The notes beneath the pieces are model-generated. The model saw only the letters and a list, made by a program, of their open reading frames with translations. It made no database searches and was not told the DNA's origin. From Streptosporangiaceae bacterium (GTDB lineage Bacteria; Actinomycetota; Actinomycetes; Streptosporangiales; Streptosporangiaceae), in contig JASHOI010000407.1 in assembly GCA_030041195.1 (NCBI GenBank), positions 1-13,832 of the forward strand: 13,832 bases of DNA, given 5' to 3'. How positions within the stretch are numbered: the first letter of the stretch is position 1; each line of letters starts with the position of its first letter. Shown here piece after piece: positions 7,506 to 13,832 of the stretch. The position numbers were made by a program, and so were the translations under genes.

Positions 7506-7519
7506 GAGTCCGCCAAAGT
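7483..7519. promoter_or_regulatory. Nested inverted repeat, possible operator
   Basis: CTTGAT (7494-7499) and ATCAAG (7501-7506) flank a single C, and ACTTTG (7483-7488) and CAAAGT (7514-7519) form an outer pair of arms. The inner dyad covers the -35 element of the candidate peptidase promoter, so a bound regulator would block it. The regulator is unknown. Confidence 0.4.
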
Positions 7520-7528
7520 ATGGCTGGC

Positions 7529-7634
7529 TTGACATCGCATCCGATCCCGGATATTCCGTTACGGCGCGGGGCGAGCGTGTCCGCCAGGAAACCCCCGTGT
7601 TGGGAAATAGGCCGCGTTGGGTGTCAAATATAAT
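7529..7634 (+). promoter_or_regulatory. Candidate promoter elements of the ATPase operon
   Basis: A perfect -35 TTGACA (7529-7534) is followed after 17 bases by a weak TATTCC (7552-7557). Farther downstream a perfect TATAAT (7629-7634) has no good -35 partner. Either could drive the operon. They are best read as alternatives. Confidence 0.35.
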
Positions 7635-7731
7635 CGGCACCGTTTGCGACGCCGCAAGCGAGTAACAAGCGGGTAGTAAGGCACACGCTTTGCCGATCTC
7701 CGGTACGACCTGAGCGAGGGGCGAGCACCGC

Positions 7732-10554
7732 ATGTCGATCGAGGAGATCGAGGGCGAGATTCACGCTGCCTACCTGCGCCTTGCCGAGTCTGTTGCCCTG
7801 GTCCGTCACGGTCATGAGCATTACCTGGACAGCCTGGCTGCCCCGGGCGGCGAGCCGCTACGGCAGAGACCTCCCGAGGTTCACGGTTGGTATGCGGCCC
7901 CTGTGGTTGATGCGGCCGCTGATATGGCACATGAAACGGTGATCGCTGCGGCGATCCAGGCGCACGATCAGGCCGTTGGCCGCCTGCCGGAAACGGTTAA
8001 TGCGCTTGCCGCCGCCAATCCCTGGGCACTGGCGGACTTCGGCGCCCCGGAATGGGACAGCTACCAGCCCGACCTGAGAGCGCCGTCGCCGACCGGGGTC
8101 CGGGTGGGTGTCCTCAACGTGGCGCACAGCGCCGGCATGCCGCTGATGCCGGCGGTCGCGAGGTTCACCGGGCACGGCCACCTGCTGGTCGAGGCCGAAG
8201 AGGGCGCCGGGGCCGGGGCCCGCTCCCTGCTGCAGGCTTTAACTCTCCGGCTCGCGGTGGCCACCAGGCCCGGCACGGTGCGGTTCGCGCTCGCCGACCC
8301 GCTCGGCCAGGGCGAGCAGCTCAGCGGGTTCCTGCGGCTGCCGGCCACGCTGCGGGTGGGCAGCGGGGTCGCCTCCAGCGCCGCGGAGATCGAGGCGCTG
8401 CTGAAGACGCTCACCGACCACGTGGTCGAGGTGACCCAGACCAGGCTGACCAACGTCTACGACTCGGTCGAGGCCTACAACGCCGCGACCACGGGGGTAT
8501 CCGTTCCGTACCACGTCCTGGTCCTGGCGGGTTTCCCCGGCGGCATCAGCGAGCAATCGGCCGACCTGCTGACGCGGCTTGCCCGTAACGGCCCGCGCGC
8601 CGGGGTCTACATTCTGGCGACGATCGAGCGTGGCCAGGAGCGGGCCCGGGACCACGGCCTTTCCGCGCTCGCCGCGGCGGCCGCGGACCTGCACGTGGCC
8701 GCCGGGGGCACCGTGACCTGGAACGACCCCGACTTCGGCCGGTGGGCGATCGAGCCTGACGCGATGCCGCCGGCGGCACGGGTGAACGCGTGGCTGGACG
8801 CCGTGGGCGCCGCGGCCAGCCTGGGCTCGCGGGACCTGCCGTTCGCGCGGATCGCGATCCCGCCCGCCGAGCGCTGGGCCGCCGACACCACCGACGGCCT
8901 TGACGCCCAGATCGGCGTCGATAGCAAGGGTGAGCCACAGCACTTCGTGATGGGGACCCGGGGGGTGCACAACGGCCTGGTCGGCGGCGACGTGCGCATG
9001 GGCAAGAGCAACCTACTGCACGTGCTGATCACCCAGCTCGCGCTCAAGTACCCGCCGGAAGAGCTCGAGCTGTACCTGCTCGACTTCAAGGAAGTCGAGT
9101 TCGACGCGTACCTCACCCAGCGGCTGCCGCACGCCAGGGCGATCGCGTCCCGCACCGACCGCGAGTTCGGCCTCAGCATGCTGCGTCGATTCCATGACGA
9201 GATCGAGCGGCGGGCTCGGCTGTGCCGGCAGGCCAGGGTCACCCAGCTTCCCGAGTACCGCATCCAGACCGGACAGGTGCTGCCCAGGTCGCTGGTGATC
9301 ATGGACGAGTTCCAGGTGCTGTTCAGCGAGGAGGACCGGCTGTCCAGGGAGGCCGGGGCGTTGCTGGCGGACATCGCCAAGCGAGGCGCGGCGTTCGGGC
9401 TGCACCTGCTGCTGGCCACCCAGTCGCCCGGCGGTTCGCTGACCGTGCACCTGCGGCCGGCCTACGAGCAGATGGCGCTGCGAATCGCTCTTGGCTGCCT
9501 GCTGCCGAGCGTCTCCCAGGCGATCCTGGGCGAGGGCAACGACGCGGCGATCAGGCTCAACAAGGCCGGCGACGCCATCTACAACGACCGCCGCGGTGAA
9601 GGCGCCAACCCGGTCATGCGGATCGCGATGCTGCCGACCGCCGGCCGGCTGGAGTGGATATCAACGATCCGGTCCCTTGGCGGCGATCGGGTCTACGAGC
9701 CGTCCGCCACCTTCGACCCGGACGCGCCAGCGGATTTCGCGGCCAACCCGGCCTGCGCGGTGTTCGCGGCAGATCCGGGCCGCTGGCCCGTTCCCGGCCC
9801 CACGACGGCGGCCTGGCTCGGCGAGGCGATCGAGATCAAGCCCGCCACCGCCGCCGTGTTCGAGAGCTTCGTGCGGTCGAACCTGCTGGTGATCGGCGAC
9901 GAGGAACACGGCCACGCGCTGCTGCTCGCCACCCTGCTCAGCGCGGCGGTGCAGCGCTCGCCCGCCGACGTCTCGTTCGTGATCGCCGAATTCGCCCGGC
10001 CGTCCTCGCCGTTCCACCGCTACTTCGATCCGCTGCGTGACCTGCCGCACGAGGCCGTGGTCGTCGGTGGCGCCGATGCCCTCGCCGCCCTGCAGGATCT
10101 GAGCGCCGATCTCGACGCACGGCTCGCGGACGCCGGGGCATCACCGCGGCCGCTGCGGTTCTTCCTGGTCGCGGGGCTGCACCGGTGGCAGGAACTCGGC
10201 GCCGACAGCGAATGGGGCAAGCCCACAGCGGCGACGGCGCTGCTGACCAGGCTCGCCGAGCACGGCCCGGAGGTGGGCATCCACGTGGTGGTCTGGGCCG
10301 ACAGCTACGCCACCGCCGAGCGGGCTCTGCGGCGCCCCGGCATCGGCCAATTCACGCTTCGCGTAGCCTTGCGCCTGCCGTCGCCTACGGAGAGCGATGC
10401 CCTTCTCGGCGTGCCCGCCGCGGCCAGCCTGGCGGACGACCGCGCCCTGTTCCGGGACGTGGACTGGCCGCACGAGCAGGTCGAGAAGTTCAAGCCGTAC
10501 TCGTCCAGTTCGCTGTACGCATTCGCCCGAACCGCCTTCAGGAGACCGGCATGA
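7732..10554 (+). CDS. Soluble FtsK/SpoIIIE-type ATPase with three ATPase-like domains, EccC-like (940 aa)
   Basis: Residues 1-115 are helical. Domain 1 (about 120-375) has a degenerate P-loop at 156-165 (EEGAGAGARS, no lysine) and a Walker B position without acids (VLVLAGFP, 262-269). Domain 2 (about 395-650) is intact: Walker A GDVRMGKS (419-426), LLDFKEVEFD (449-458), Walker B LVIMDEFQ (521-528) and ATQSP (562-566), as in FtsK and the type VII secretion ATPase EccC. Domain 3 (about 700-940) has the degenerate loop IGDEEHGHAL (721-730) and no Walker B acids. No transmembrane helix is seen, whereas EccC carries two and is longer. The ATG at 7732 has GAGGGG ten bases upstream. It overlaps the next gene as ATGA and leads an operon with WXG100-like genes, so the substrate is more likely protein than DNA. 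This is inference. Confidence 0.85.
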   Translation: MSIEEIEGEIHAAYLRLAESVALVRHGHEHYLDSLAAPGGEPLRQRPPEVHGWYAAPVVDAAADMAHETVIAAAIQAHDQAVGRLPETVNALAAANPWALADFGAPEWDSYQPDLRAPSPTGVRVGVLNVAHSAGMPLMPAVARFTGHGHLLVEAEEGAGAGARSLLQALTLRLAVATRPGTVRFALADPLGQGEQLSGFLRLPATLRVGSGVASSAAEIEALLKTLTDHVVEVTQTRLTNVYDSVEAYNAATTGVSVPYHVLVLAGFPGGISEQSADLLTRLARNGPRAGVYILATIERGQERARDHGLSALAAAAADLHVAAGGTVTWNDPDFGRWAIEPDAMPPAARVNAWLDAVGAAASLGSRDLPFARIAIPPAERWAADTTDGLDAQIGVDSKGEPQHFVMGTRGVHNGLVGGDVRMGKSNLLHVLITQLALKYPPEELELYLLDFKEVEFDAYLTQRLPHARAIASRTDREFGLSMLRRFHDEIERRARLCRQARVTQLPEYRIQTGQVLPRSLVIMDEFQVLFSEEDRLSREAGALLADIAKRGAAFGLHLLLATQSPGGSLTVHLRPAYEQMALRIALGCLLPSVSQAILGEGNDAAIRLNKAGDAIYNDRRGEGANPVMRIAMLPTAGRLEWISTIRSLGGDRVYEPSATFDPDAPADFAANPACAVFAADPGRWPVPGPTTAAWLGEAIEIKPATAAVFESFVRSNLLVIGDEEHGHALLLATLLSAAVQRSPADVSFVIAEFARPSSPFHRYFDPLRDLPHEAVVVGGADALAALQDLSADLDARLADAGASPRPLRFFLVAGLHRWQELGADSEWGKPTAATALLTRLAEHGPEVGIHVVVWADSYATAERALRRPGIGQFTLRVALRLPSPTESDALLGVPAAASLADDRALFRDVDWPHEQVEKFKPYSSSSLYAFARTAFRRPA

Positions 10555-11276
10555 CCCCGATGCCAGCCCAAGCCCCCGCCACGGCGCTGTCCCCGTACCT
10601 TTCACTTCGCCAGGCGGTGCGGCCCGCGATCGTGACCTATACCGTTCTTGCCAGCGAGCAGGAACGCGCCGGCGCGCTGGCCGATGAGGCCAGCCAGCTT
10701 CTGGAGGCCACGCGGGAACTGCTCGAGGCGGTCGGCCTGGTTCACCTGCTCAGCCCCGATCCCGGCGCGGAGATCCCGGGCAACGACCGCGGCGACCGCC
10801 AGGCCCGGCTGCTCGCCGCTTACGCAGACGCCGGAGTCCTGTGGGCCAAGGTCGTCGGCCACTCGATAGCACTTGCCGACGGACTGCTCGGCCAGGCCAG
10901 ATGGCACGACGTGCTGCGGCTGGCCGACTTCCTCGAGCACGCCGGCGAAACGGTGGTCGCCGACAGCCTGCGCCAGCGCGCGAACGACGCGATACGCGGC
11001 GAGTACTACGCCCGGATCAGCTCCATACACGACAGAATGTCGCGAGAGGAAACGGCGGCGGCCATCGACACGCTGCGGTCGCTGCCCAAGGAATTCCCGG
11101 AGCGGAAACTGGAGATCGCGTTGCGCCTCCGGCCCCTCGGGGCGTCGGTGAAGACCGTCACCAGGCTGGACCGCCAGACGAGAAATACTGTCGAATCGGC
11201 GATGAGCAGCCTCCCCGATTCGGCCGACTACTACCTTGCCGTTCTCTCCGACATCTATTACAGCTTCGTGAAGTAG
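10551..11276 (+). CDS. All-helical cytoplasmic protein of unknown function (241 aa)
   Basis: The family is not recognised. The ATG overlaps the ATPase stop (ATGA) and has AGGAG six bases upstream, which fixes the start. After a Pro/Ala-rich opening of about 15 residues the protein is nearly all amphipathic helix: segments around 20-65 (TVLASEQERAGALADEASQL), 80-150 (ARLLAAYADAG, WHDVLRLADFLEHAGE) and 155-240. There is no signal peptide, membrane span, Cys pair or recognisable catalytic motif. The coupling to the ATPase and the 9-base gap before the WXG100-like gene suggest it is a component or chaperone of the same machine, perhaps in the position held by EspG-like chaperones in ESX loci, but no sequence similarity to EspG is claimed. 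Confidence 0.75.
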   Translation: MTPMPAQAPATALSPYLSLRQAVRPAIVTYTVLASEQERAGALADEASQLLEATRELLEAVGLVHLLSPDPGAEIPGNDRGDRQARLLAAYADAGVLWAKVVGHSIALADGLLGQARWHDVLRLADFLEHAGETVVADSLRQRANDAIRGEYYARISSIHDRMSREETAAAIDTLRSLPKEFPERKLEIALRLRPLGASVKTVTRLDRQTRNTVESAMSSLPDSADYYLAVLSDIYYSFVK

Positions 11277-11285
11277 AGGAGGATC

Positions 11286-11567
11286 GTGGCCGAGGTCAAC
11301 GTCAGCGACATTGAGGCACTTGCGGACTTCAGATCGCATCTGGCCGAGTTCAACAAGAATCTGGCGGAAAGCTTCAAGACCATGCGCACCCACTGGCGTG
11401 AACTCGGCGAGGTCTGGCGCGACGACATGTACCGCCGTTTTGGCGAGGCACTGGAGGAGGTCACGCCGGGCGTCGATTCCTACCTGGCGGCCACCGAGGC
11501 GCACGAGGCATATTTGCTCGCTCTCGTCGAGCGTCTCCGGGCGGTCCGCGAACTGTCGGCGGAGTGA
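11286..11567 (+). CDS. WXG100-like small helical protein with W-x-D-D motif (93 aa)
   Basis: Length and layout match the WXG100/ESAT-6-like family: two long helices joined by a turn carrying W44-R-D46-D47, followed by F52 and G53, then a second helix to the end (DSYLAATEAHEAYLLALVERL). The canonical W-x-G is W-x-D here. The N-terminus reads VSDIEALADFRSHLAEF, which recurs in the next gene. The start is GTG at 11286, with a strong AGAGGAGGA ribosome site that overlaps the stop of the previous gene. The stop overlaps the next start (GTGA). There is no signal peptide, as expected for type VII substrates. Such proteins are exported as dimers or act as assembly factors recognised by FtsK-type ATPases. 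Whether this one is exported is not shown. Confidence 0.8.
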   Translation: MAEVNVSDIEALADFRSHLAEFNKNLAESFKTMRTHWRELGEVWRDDMYRRFGEALEEVTPGVDSYLAATEAHEAYLLALVERLRAVRELSAE

Positions 11568-12028
11568 CGGACGTGGCCGATATCCACGCGGACGTCGAGG
11601 CGCTCAAGGAGTTCGCCGGCGCGCTCACCCGGTACCGGTACGCCCAGCGCGAGGTGGCAGACCGGGGCGACCACGAGATCGCGGCGACACGCGCCTCGCT
11701 CGAGGAAAAGGCCAGTCGATGGCGGTCATTGCTGAACCAGCGGCAGGCCAATCTCGCCGCCTGCCAGCGCGCGGCGGCCCTGGACACCGACGGCGGCGGC
11801 CACACGGACTGCCATGCGGAGGCCGCGGCGGTGCGGGAGGCACAGGAACGGCTGGAGTCGATCAGGCGCTGGCAGCAGCAGGTCGAGGACGGAGCCAGCG
11901 CGTACCTCGGCCCGGCGGGCCGGTTCCGGAACCTGCTCGAGGTGGACCTGCCGCGGACCGAGAACCACCTGCAGGCCATCGTCGACGGCCTCGAGGCCGC
12001 GCGGGGCGTCCGGGTGGCACGATCCTGA
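11564..12028 (+). CDS. Coiled-coil protein of unknown function sharing the N-terminal motif of its neighbour (154 aa)
   Basis: The GTG start at 11564 overlaps the stop of the WXG100-like gene as GTGA, so the two are translationally coupled. Residues 9-25 (ADVEALKEFAGALTRYR) repeat the D-[IV]-E-A-L-x-[DE]-F-x3-L pattern of the previous protein. Residues 25-70 and 85-112 are charged heptad-like helices (ATRASLEEKASRW, REAQERLESIRRW) on either side of a Gly-rich turn (77-80, DGGGH), a hairpin coiled coil. Two cysteines, C67 and C83, sit on the two sides of the turn and could face each other. A third helix (LPRTENHLQAIVDGLEAA) follows. It may be the partner or chaperone of the small WXG-like proteins. 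It is not a family I can name. Confidence 0.75.
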   Translation: MTDVADIHADVEALKEFAGALTRYRYAQREVADRGDHEIAATRASLEEKASRWRSLLNQRQANLAACQRAAALDTDGGGHTDCHAEAAAVREAQERLESIRRWQQQVEDGASAYLGPAGRFRNLLEVDLPRTENHLQAIVDGLEAARGVRVARS

Positions 12029-12053
12029 CGCCGGCCGGAGAAGGAACGAGCTG

Positions 12054-12266
12054 ATGGCCGGCCGCCCGCACGAGGACGGGGAACTCCTGCTCAGAGAAAT
12101 AGGGTCCGCCTGGTCCGGAACGCAGCAGCACTGGCATGATGACCTGGCGAGCAACTTTGGCCGCCTGCACTGGGCGCCGTTGGTCGACGAGTCCCGCTCC
12201 TACCTGCGGGCACTCGGCGAGTGCATGGAACTGCTGACCACCGCCGAGCGGGAAACCGAGTACTGA
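12054..12266 (+). CDS. Second, shorter W-x-D-D WXG100-like protein (70 aa)
   Basis: The ATG at 12054 lies eight bases after AAGGA. The reading frame is open further upstream, but only this start has a ribosome site and avoids a long overlap with the coiled-coil gene. Residues 20-36 read WSGTQQHWHDDLASNFG, with W27-x-D29-D30 and F35-G36 at the same spacing as W44, D46, D47, F52 and G53 of the 93-residue protein. The second helix, RSYLRALGECMELLTTAER, also aligns with DSYLAATEAHEAYLLALVER. The first helix is much shortened, so it looks like a truncated paralogue that may pair with the longer one. It is the last gene before a 210-bp gap and ends the compact operon. Confidence 0.75.
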   Translation: MAGRPHEDGELLLREIGSAWSGTQQHWHDDLASNFGRLHWAPLVDESRSYLRALGECMELLTTAERETEY

Positions 12267-12280
12267 GCAACGGATGCCGT

Positions 12281-12297
12281 TCGTGACCGGTTCACGA
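12281..12297. other. Short perfect inverted repeat after the operon
   Basis: TCGTGA (12281-12286) and TCACGA (12292-12297) flank CCGGT, 14 bases past the stop of the short W-x-D-D gene. It may be a weak terminator or a dyad for a regulator. There is no T-run directly after it; a TTTTT lies 30 bases on. Confidence 0.3.
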
Positions 12298-12354
12298 GAT
12301 CGGCCGTGGATGCACCCCCCCAAGGGTTTTTCGTCCCTCGGGAGCTATTCGTCC

Positions 12355-12383
12355 TTGCCCCGGGTTACTCAGGATGCCCTAAT
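12355..12383 (+). promoter_or_regulatory. Candidate promoter of the Pro/Gly-rich protein gene
   Basis: TTGCCC (12355-12360) and CCTAAT (12378-12383) are spaced by 17 bases, each matching four of six consensus positions. The predicted leader of about 85 bases holds a ribosome-site-like AAGGAGAGGAG (12391-12401) with no start codon behind it and a tiny ATG frame of four codons at 12452. A separate promoter would make the long protein independent of the upstream operon. Confidence 0.35.
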
Positions 12384-12476
12384 CTTCCTGAAGGAGAGGA
12401 GTTAACACACTTCCCTCCCCGCCCGGGATCAACGCGTGGCCCGGGTGTCCCATGTCCCCCCGCTGATGGAGGCCCC

Positions 12477-13832
12477 GTGGTCCCTGTTGCTTCCGGTCGA
12501 CACCGGAGGCCTGAGGACGAGCTGTTCAGTACCCCCGAGTTCTACCAGGAGCCAGGCATGGCAGGTCCCGAAGCCGGTTACGCCGGCGAGTGGGGGCCCG
12601 GGCCGGCCGCGGCGCCCGGACCTCAGGCTTACGACAGAGTTGACTTCCAACCCGCGAATGGGCAGCCCATGGACGTTGTTCCGGACTGGCCGCCGGACTC
12701 GCTCGGAGCCTCCTGGCCCCAGTGGGACGCGCCGCCGCCCGCGCTGTATCCCGATCACCCTTCCGCCCCGGTACCGCGGGTGCAGATGGCCGCGCCGGCC
12801 GGGGCCGCCATGCGCGGCAACCCCGGACGCCCCGCCGGGCCGATGACCGGGCCGCCTCAGCTGCCGCAGCGGCGGCGGCCGGGAGGCCCCGGGCCAGTCG
12901 GCCCCGGGAACGGCGGACCTCGGGCCAACGGCGGCGGTCCCCCTCCGGGCGGGCCGGGCCGGTCAGCCCAGGCGCGGAACGTGCCGCTGACGCAGGACTT
13001 CAACACGGGCGACATTTACAACACCGGCGACCTCTACAACGCCGGTGACATGTACAACTCCGGCCAGTTCCCCGCGGTGCGCCCCGACTACCCGGCAGGC
13101 CCGAACGTGCAGCCGCAGGCCGGAGGGCCAGCGCCGCGGCAGGCCGGCCCAGGCGGGCCCGGCGGGGCAAGCCGGGCCAATGGACTCGCACGGCGTAACG
13201 GGCCCGGCCAAGCAGGCGGACCGGCACCCCGGCGCGGCGGACCCGCGCGGCCCAACGGGATGCCGGGGCCTGGCGGACCGGCCGCACCCAACGGTTACGC
13301 ACAGCCCGGCCCACCCGCCGGCTACCCGCAGCCCGGCCCACCCGCCGGTTACGCACAGCCCGGACCCAACGGCTACCCGCAGCCCGGACCCAACAGCTAC
13401 GCGGGAGCCGGGCCGACCGGGATGCCAGGGCCTGGCGGACCGGCCGCACCCAACGGCTATCCGACCCTCGGCGGGCCGGCCGGACCCAGCCGACGACCCG
13501 GACCGGGAGGACCCAGGCGACAGAACGCGCTCCCCGGACCTGCCGGACCGGCCGCGCCCAACGGCTACCCACAGCCGGGCGCACCCACCGGACCCAACGG
13601 CTTCGTAAGGCCGGGCGCGCCGACCGGGTCAAACGGCTTCCCGACCCTTGGCGGACCACCCGCGCCCAACGGACGCCCAGGACCGGGCGGGCCCGCCGGA
13701 ACCGGCGGCTACCCGACCCTCGGCGGACCCAGCGCCCCAGCGCGGCCCGACAGGCCAGCGCGGGCCGGCGGCCCTCCGCGGGCCGGCGGACCTCGTGCAG
13801 GCGGAGCCACCGGACCCGGCGGCTTCCCAACC
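12477..13832 (+). CDS. Pro/Gly/Ala-rich low-complexity protein, N-terminal part (at least 452 aa, runs off window)
   Basis: The frame is open from GTG at 12477 to the window edge. GGAGG four bases upstream supports this start; an ATG at 12558 is internal. Residues 1-25 (ASGRHRRPEDELFSTPEFY) look like a conserved cytoplasmic N-terminus without a signal peptide. Residues 28-175 are Pro/Gly-rich with scattered Trp (GEWGPG, DWPPDS, SWPQWD). Residues 176-199 are a tandem hexapeptide, N-x-G-D-[ILM]-Y three times and then NSGQFP. From about 205 on, the protein is built of Q-P-G-P and N-G-[YF]-P units (NGYPQPG, YPTLGG, GPAAPNG). In ESX loci, long Pro-rich N-termini occur in EspI-like proteins, which end in a MinD-like ATPase. 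The deciding C-terminus is outside the window, so function is open. Confidence 0.8.
   Translation, partial: MVPVASGRHRRPEDELFSTPEFYQEPGMAGPEAGYAGEWGPGPAAAPGPQAYDRVDFQPANGQPMDVVPDWPPDSLGASWPQWDAPPPALYPDHPSAPVPRVQMAAPAGAAMRGNPGRPAGPMTGPPQLPQRRRPGGPGPVGPGNGGPRANGGGPPPGGPGRSAQARNVPLTQDFNTGDIYNTGDLYNAGDMYNSGQFPAVRPDYPAGPNVQPQAGGPAPRQAGPGGPGGASRANGLARRNGPGQAGGPAPRRGGPARPNGMPGPGGPAAPNGYAQPGPPAGYPQPGPPAGYAQPGPNGYPQPGPNSYAGAGPTGMPGPGGPAAPNGYPTLGGPAGPSRRPGPGGPRRQNALPGPAGPAAPNGYPQPGAPTGPNGFVRPGAPTGSNGFPTLGGPPAPNGRPGPGGPAGTGGYPTLGGPSAPARPDRPARAGGPPRAGGPRAGGATGPGGFPT
13002..13073 (+). repeat. Tandem 18-bp coding repeat (N-x-G-D-hydrophobic-Y)
   Basis: Four consecutive 18-base units encode NTGDIY, NTGDLY, NAGDMY and NSGQFP. 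Third codon positions vary while the protein pattern holds, which suggests selection on the peptide and not a recent slippage event. Confidence 0.85.
13266..13456 (+). repeat. Direct repeats in the Pro/Gly-rich coding region
   Basis: A 29-base segment at 13266-13294 (encoding GPGGPAAPNG) recurs exactly at 13428-13456. Between them, a 20-base element encoding QPGPPAG at 13302-13321 recurs at 13329-13348, a 27-base (nine-residue) period. The identity at DNA level suggests recent internal duplication. Confidence 0.8.

Larger units (their letters stand above)
7425..7731. promoter_or_regulatory. Divergent regulatory region between peptidase gene and ATPase operon
   Basis: These 307 bases hold no gene I can support and are noticeably richer in A and T than the flanks. 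They contain a candidate promoter for each side and a nested dyad at 7483-7519, listed separately. From about 7640 to 7731 the sequence would be the leader of the ATPase operon. Confidence 0.6.

Noticed and set aside
11814..12053. Upstream extension of the short W-x-D-D gene to an ATG at 11814
   Set aside because: It would overlap most of the coiled-coil gene and yields an Arg/Ser-rich stretch. The ATG at 12054 has a good ribosome site.
12315..12331. C-run, AGGG and TTTTT as a rho-independent terminator
   Set aside because: Only about three base pairs can form before the T-run, which is too weak to call.
13266..13456. Direct repeats considered as a mobile-element or att footprint
   Set aside because: They are in-frame multiples of three bases within a low-complexity protein and are explained by internal duplication.
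13000..13830. Minus-strand open frame of 276 codons
   Set aside because: It is antisense to the Pro/Gly-rich gene, and its Arg/Trp/Val repeats are the mirror of the Pro/Gly codons.

Overview
The window is high-GC DNA with GC-rich third codon positions, GTG as well as ATG starts, strong GGAGG-type ribosome sites and tightly overlapping genes. With an actinobacterial DUF3040 start, a WXG100-like protein pair and an FtsK/EccC-like ATPase, this points to a filamentous actinomycete. Genus cannot be given from the sequence. I see no rRNA, tRNA, insertion sequence or CRISPR array.

Region 1 (1-4450, minus strand) is one translationally coupled operon, read right to left. It starts with an alpha-solenoid protein of thirteen 32-residue repeats, continues with a large orphan protein carrying two Cys4 zinc-ribbon-like clusters and a small 164-residue protein, and runs off the left edge at the start of a DUF3040 protein. 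None of the three complete genes has a function I can name. The combination looks like a multi-protein scaffold or assembly.

Region 2 (4583-6395, plus strand) is a housekeeping-like pair: a ferredoxin-reductase-type flavoprotein and a TRM11-like SAM-dependent methyltransferase. It ends at an intergenic region with two perfect inverted repeats, one of them a probable bidirectional terminator. Convergent to it is a secreted glutamic peptidase of family G1 (6567-7424, minus).

Region 3 (7732-13832, plus strand) is the most interesting part. A soluble FtsK/SpoIIIE-type protein has three ATPase-like domains, of which only the middle one keeps a full Walker A/B set. It is followed without gaps by a helical protein of unknown function, a WXG100-like protein with a W-x-D-D motif, a coiled-coil protein and a second, shorter W-x-D-D protein. 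After a 210-bp gap with a possible promoter comes the N-terminal part of a Pro/Gly-rich protein with a hexapeptide N-x-G-D-hydrophobic-Y repeat. No eccB, eccD, eccE or mycP gene is visible, so this looks like a stripped-down, possibly cytoplasmic relative of type VII secretion (ESX) and is the best candidate here for an undescribed system. Its genes share motifs with one another, which supports a common machine. What that machine does is not shown by the sequence.
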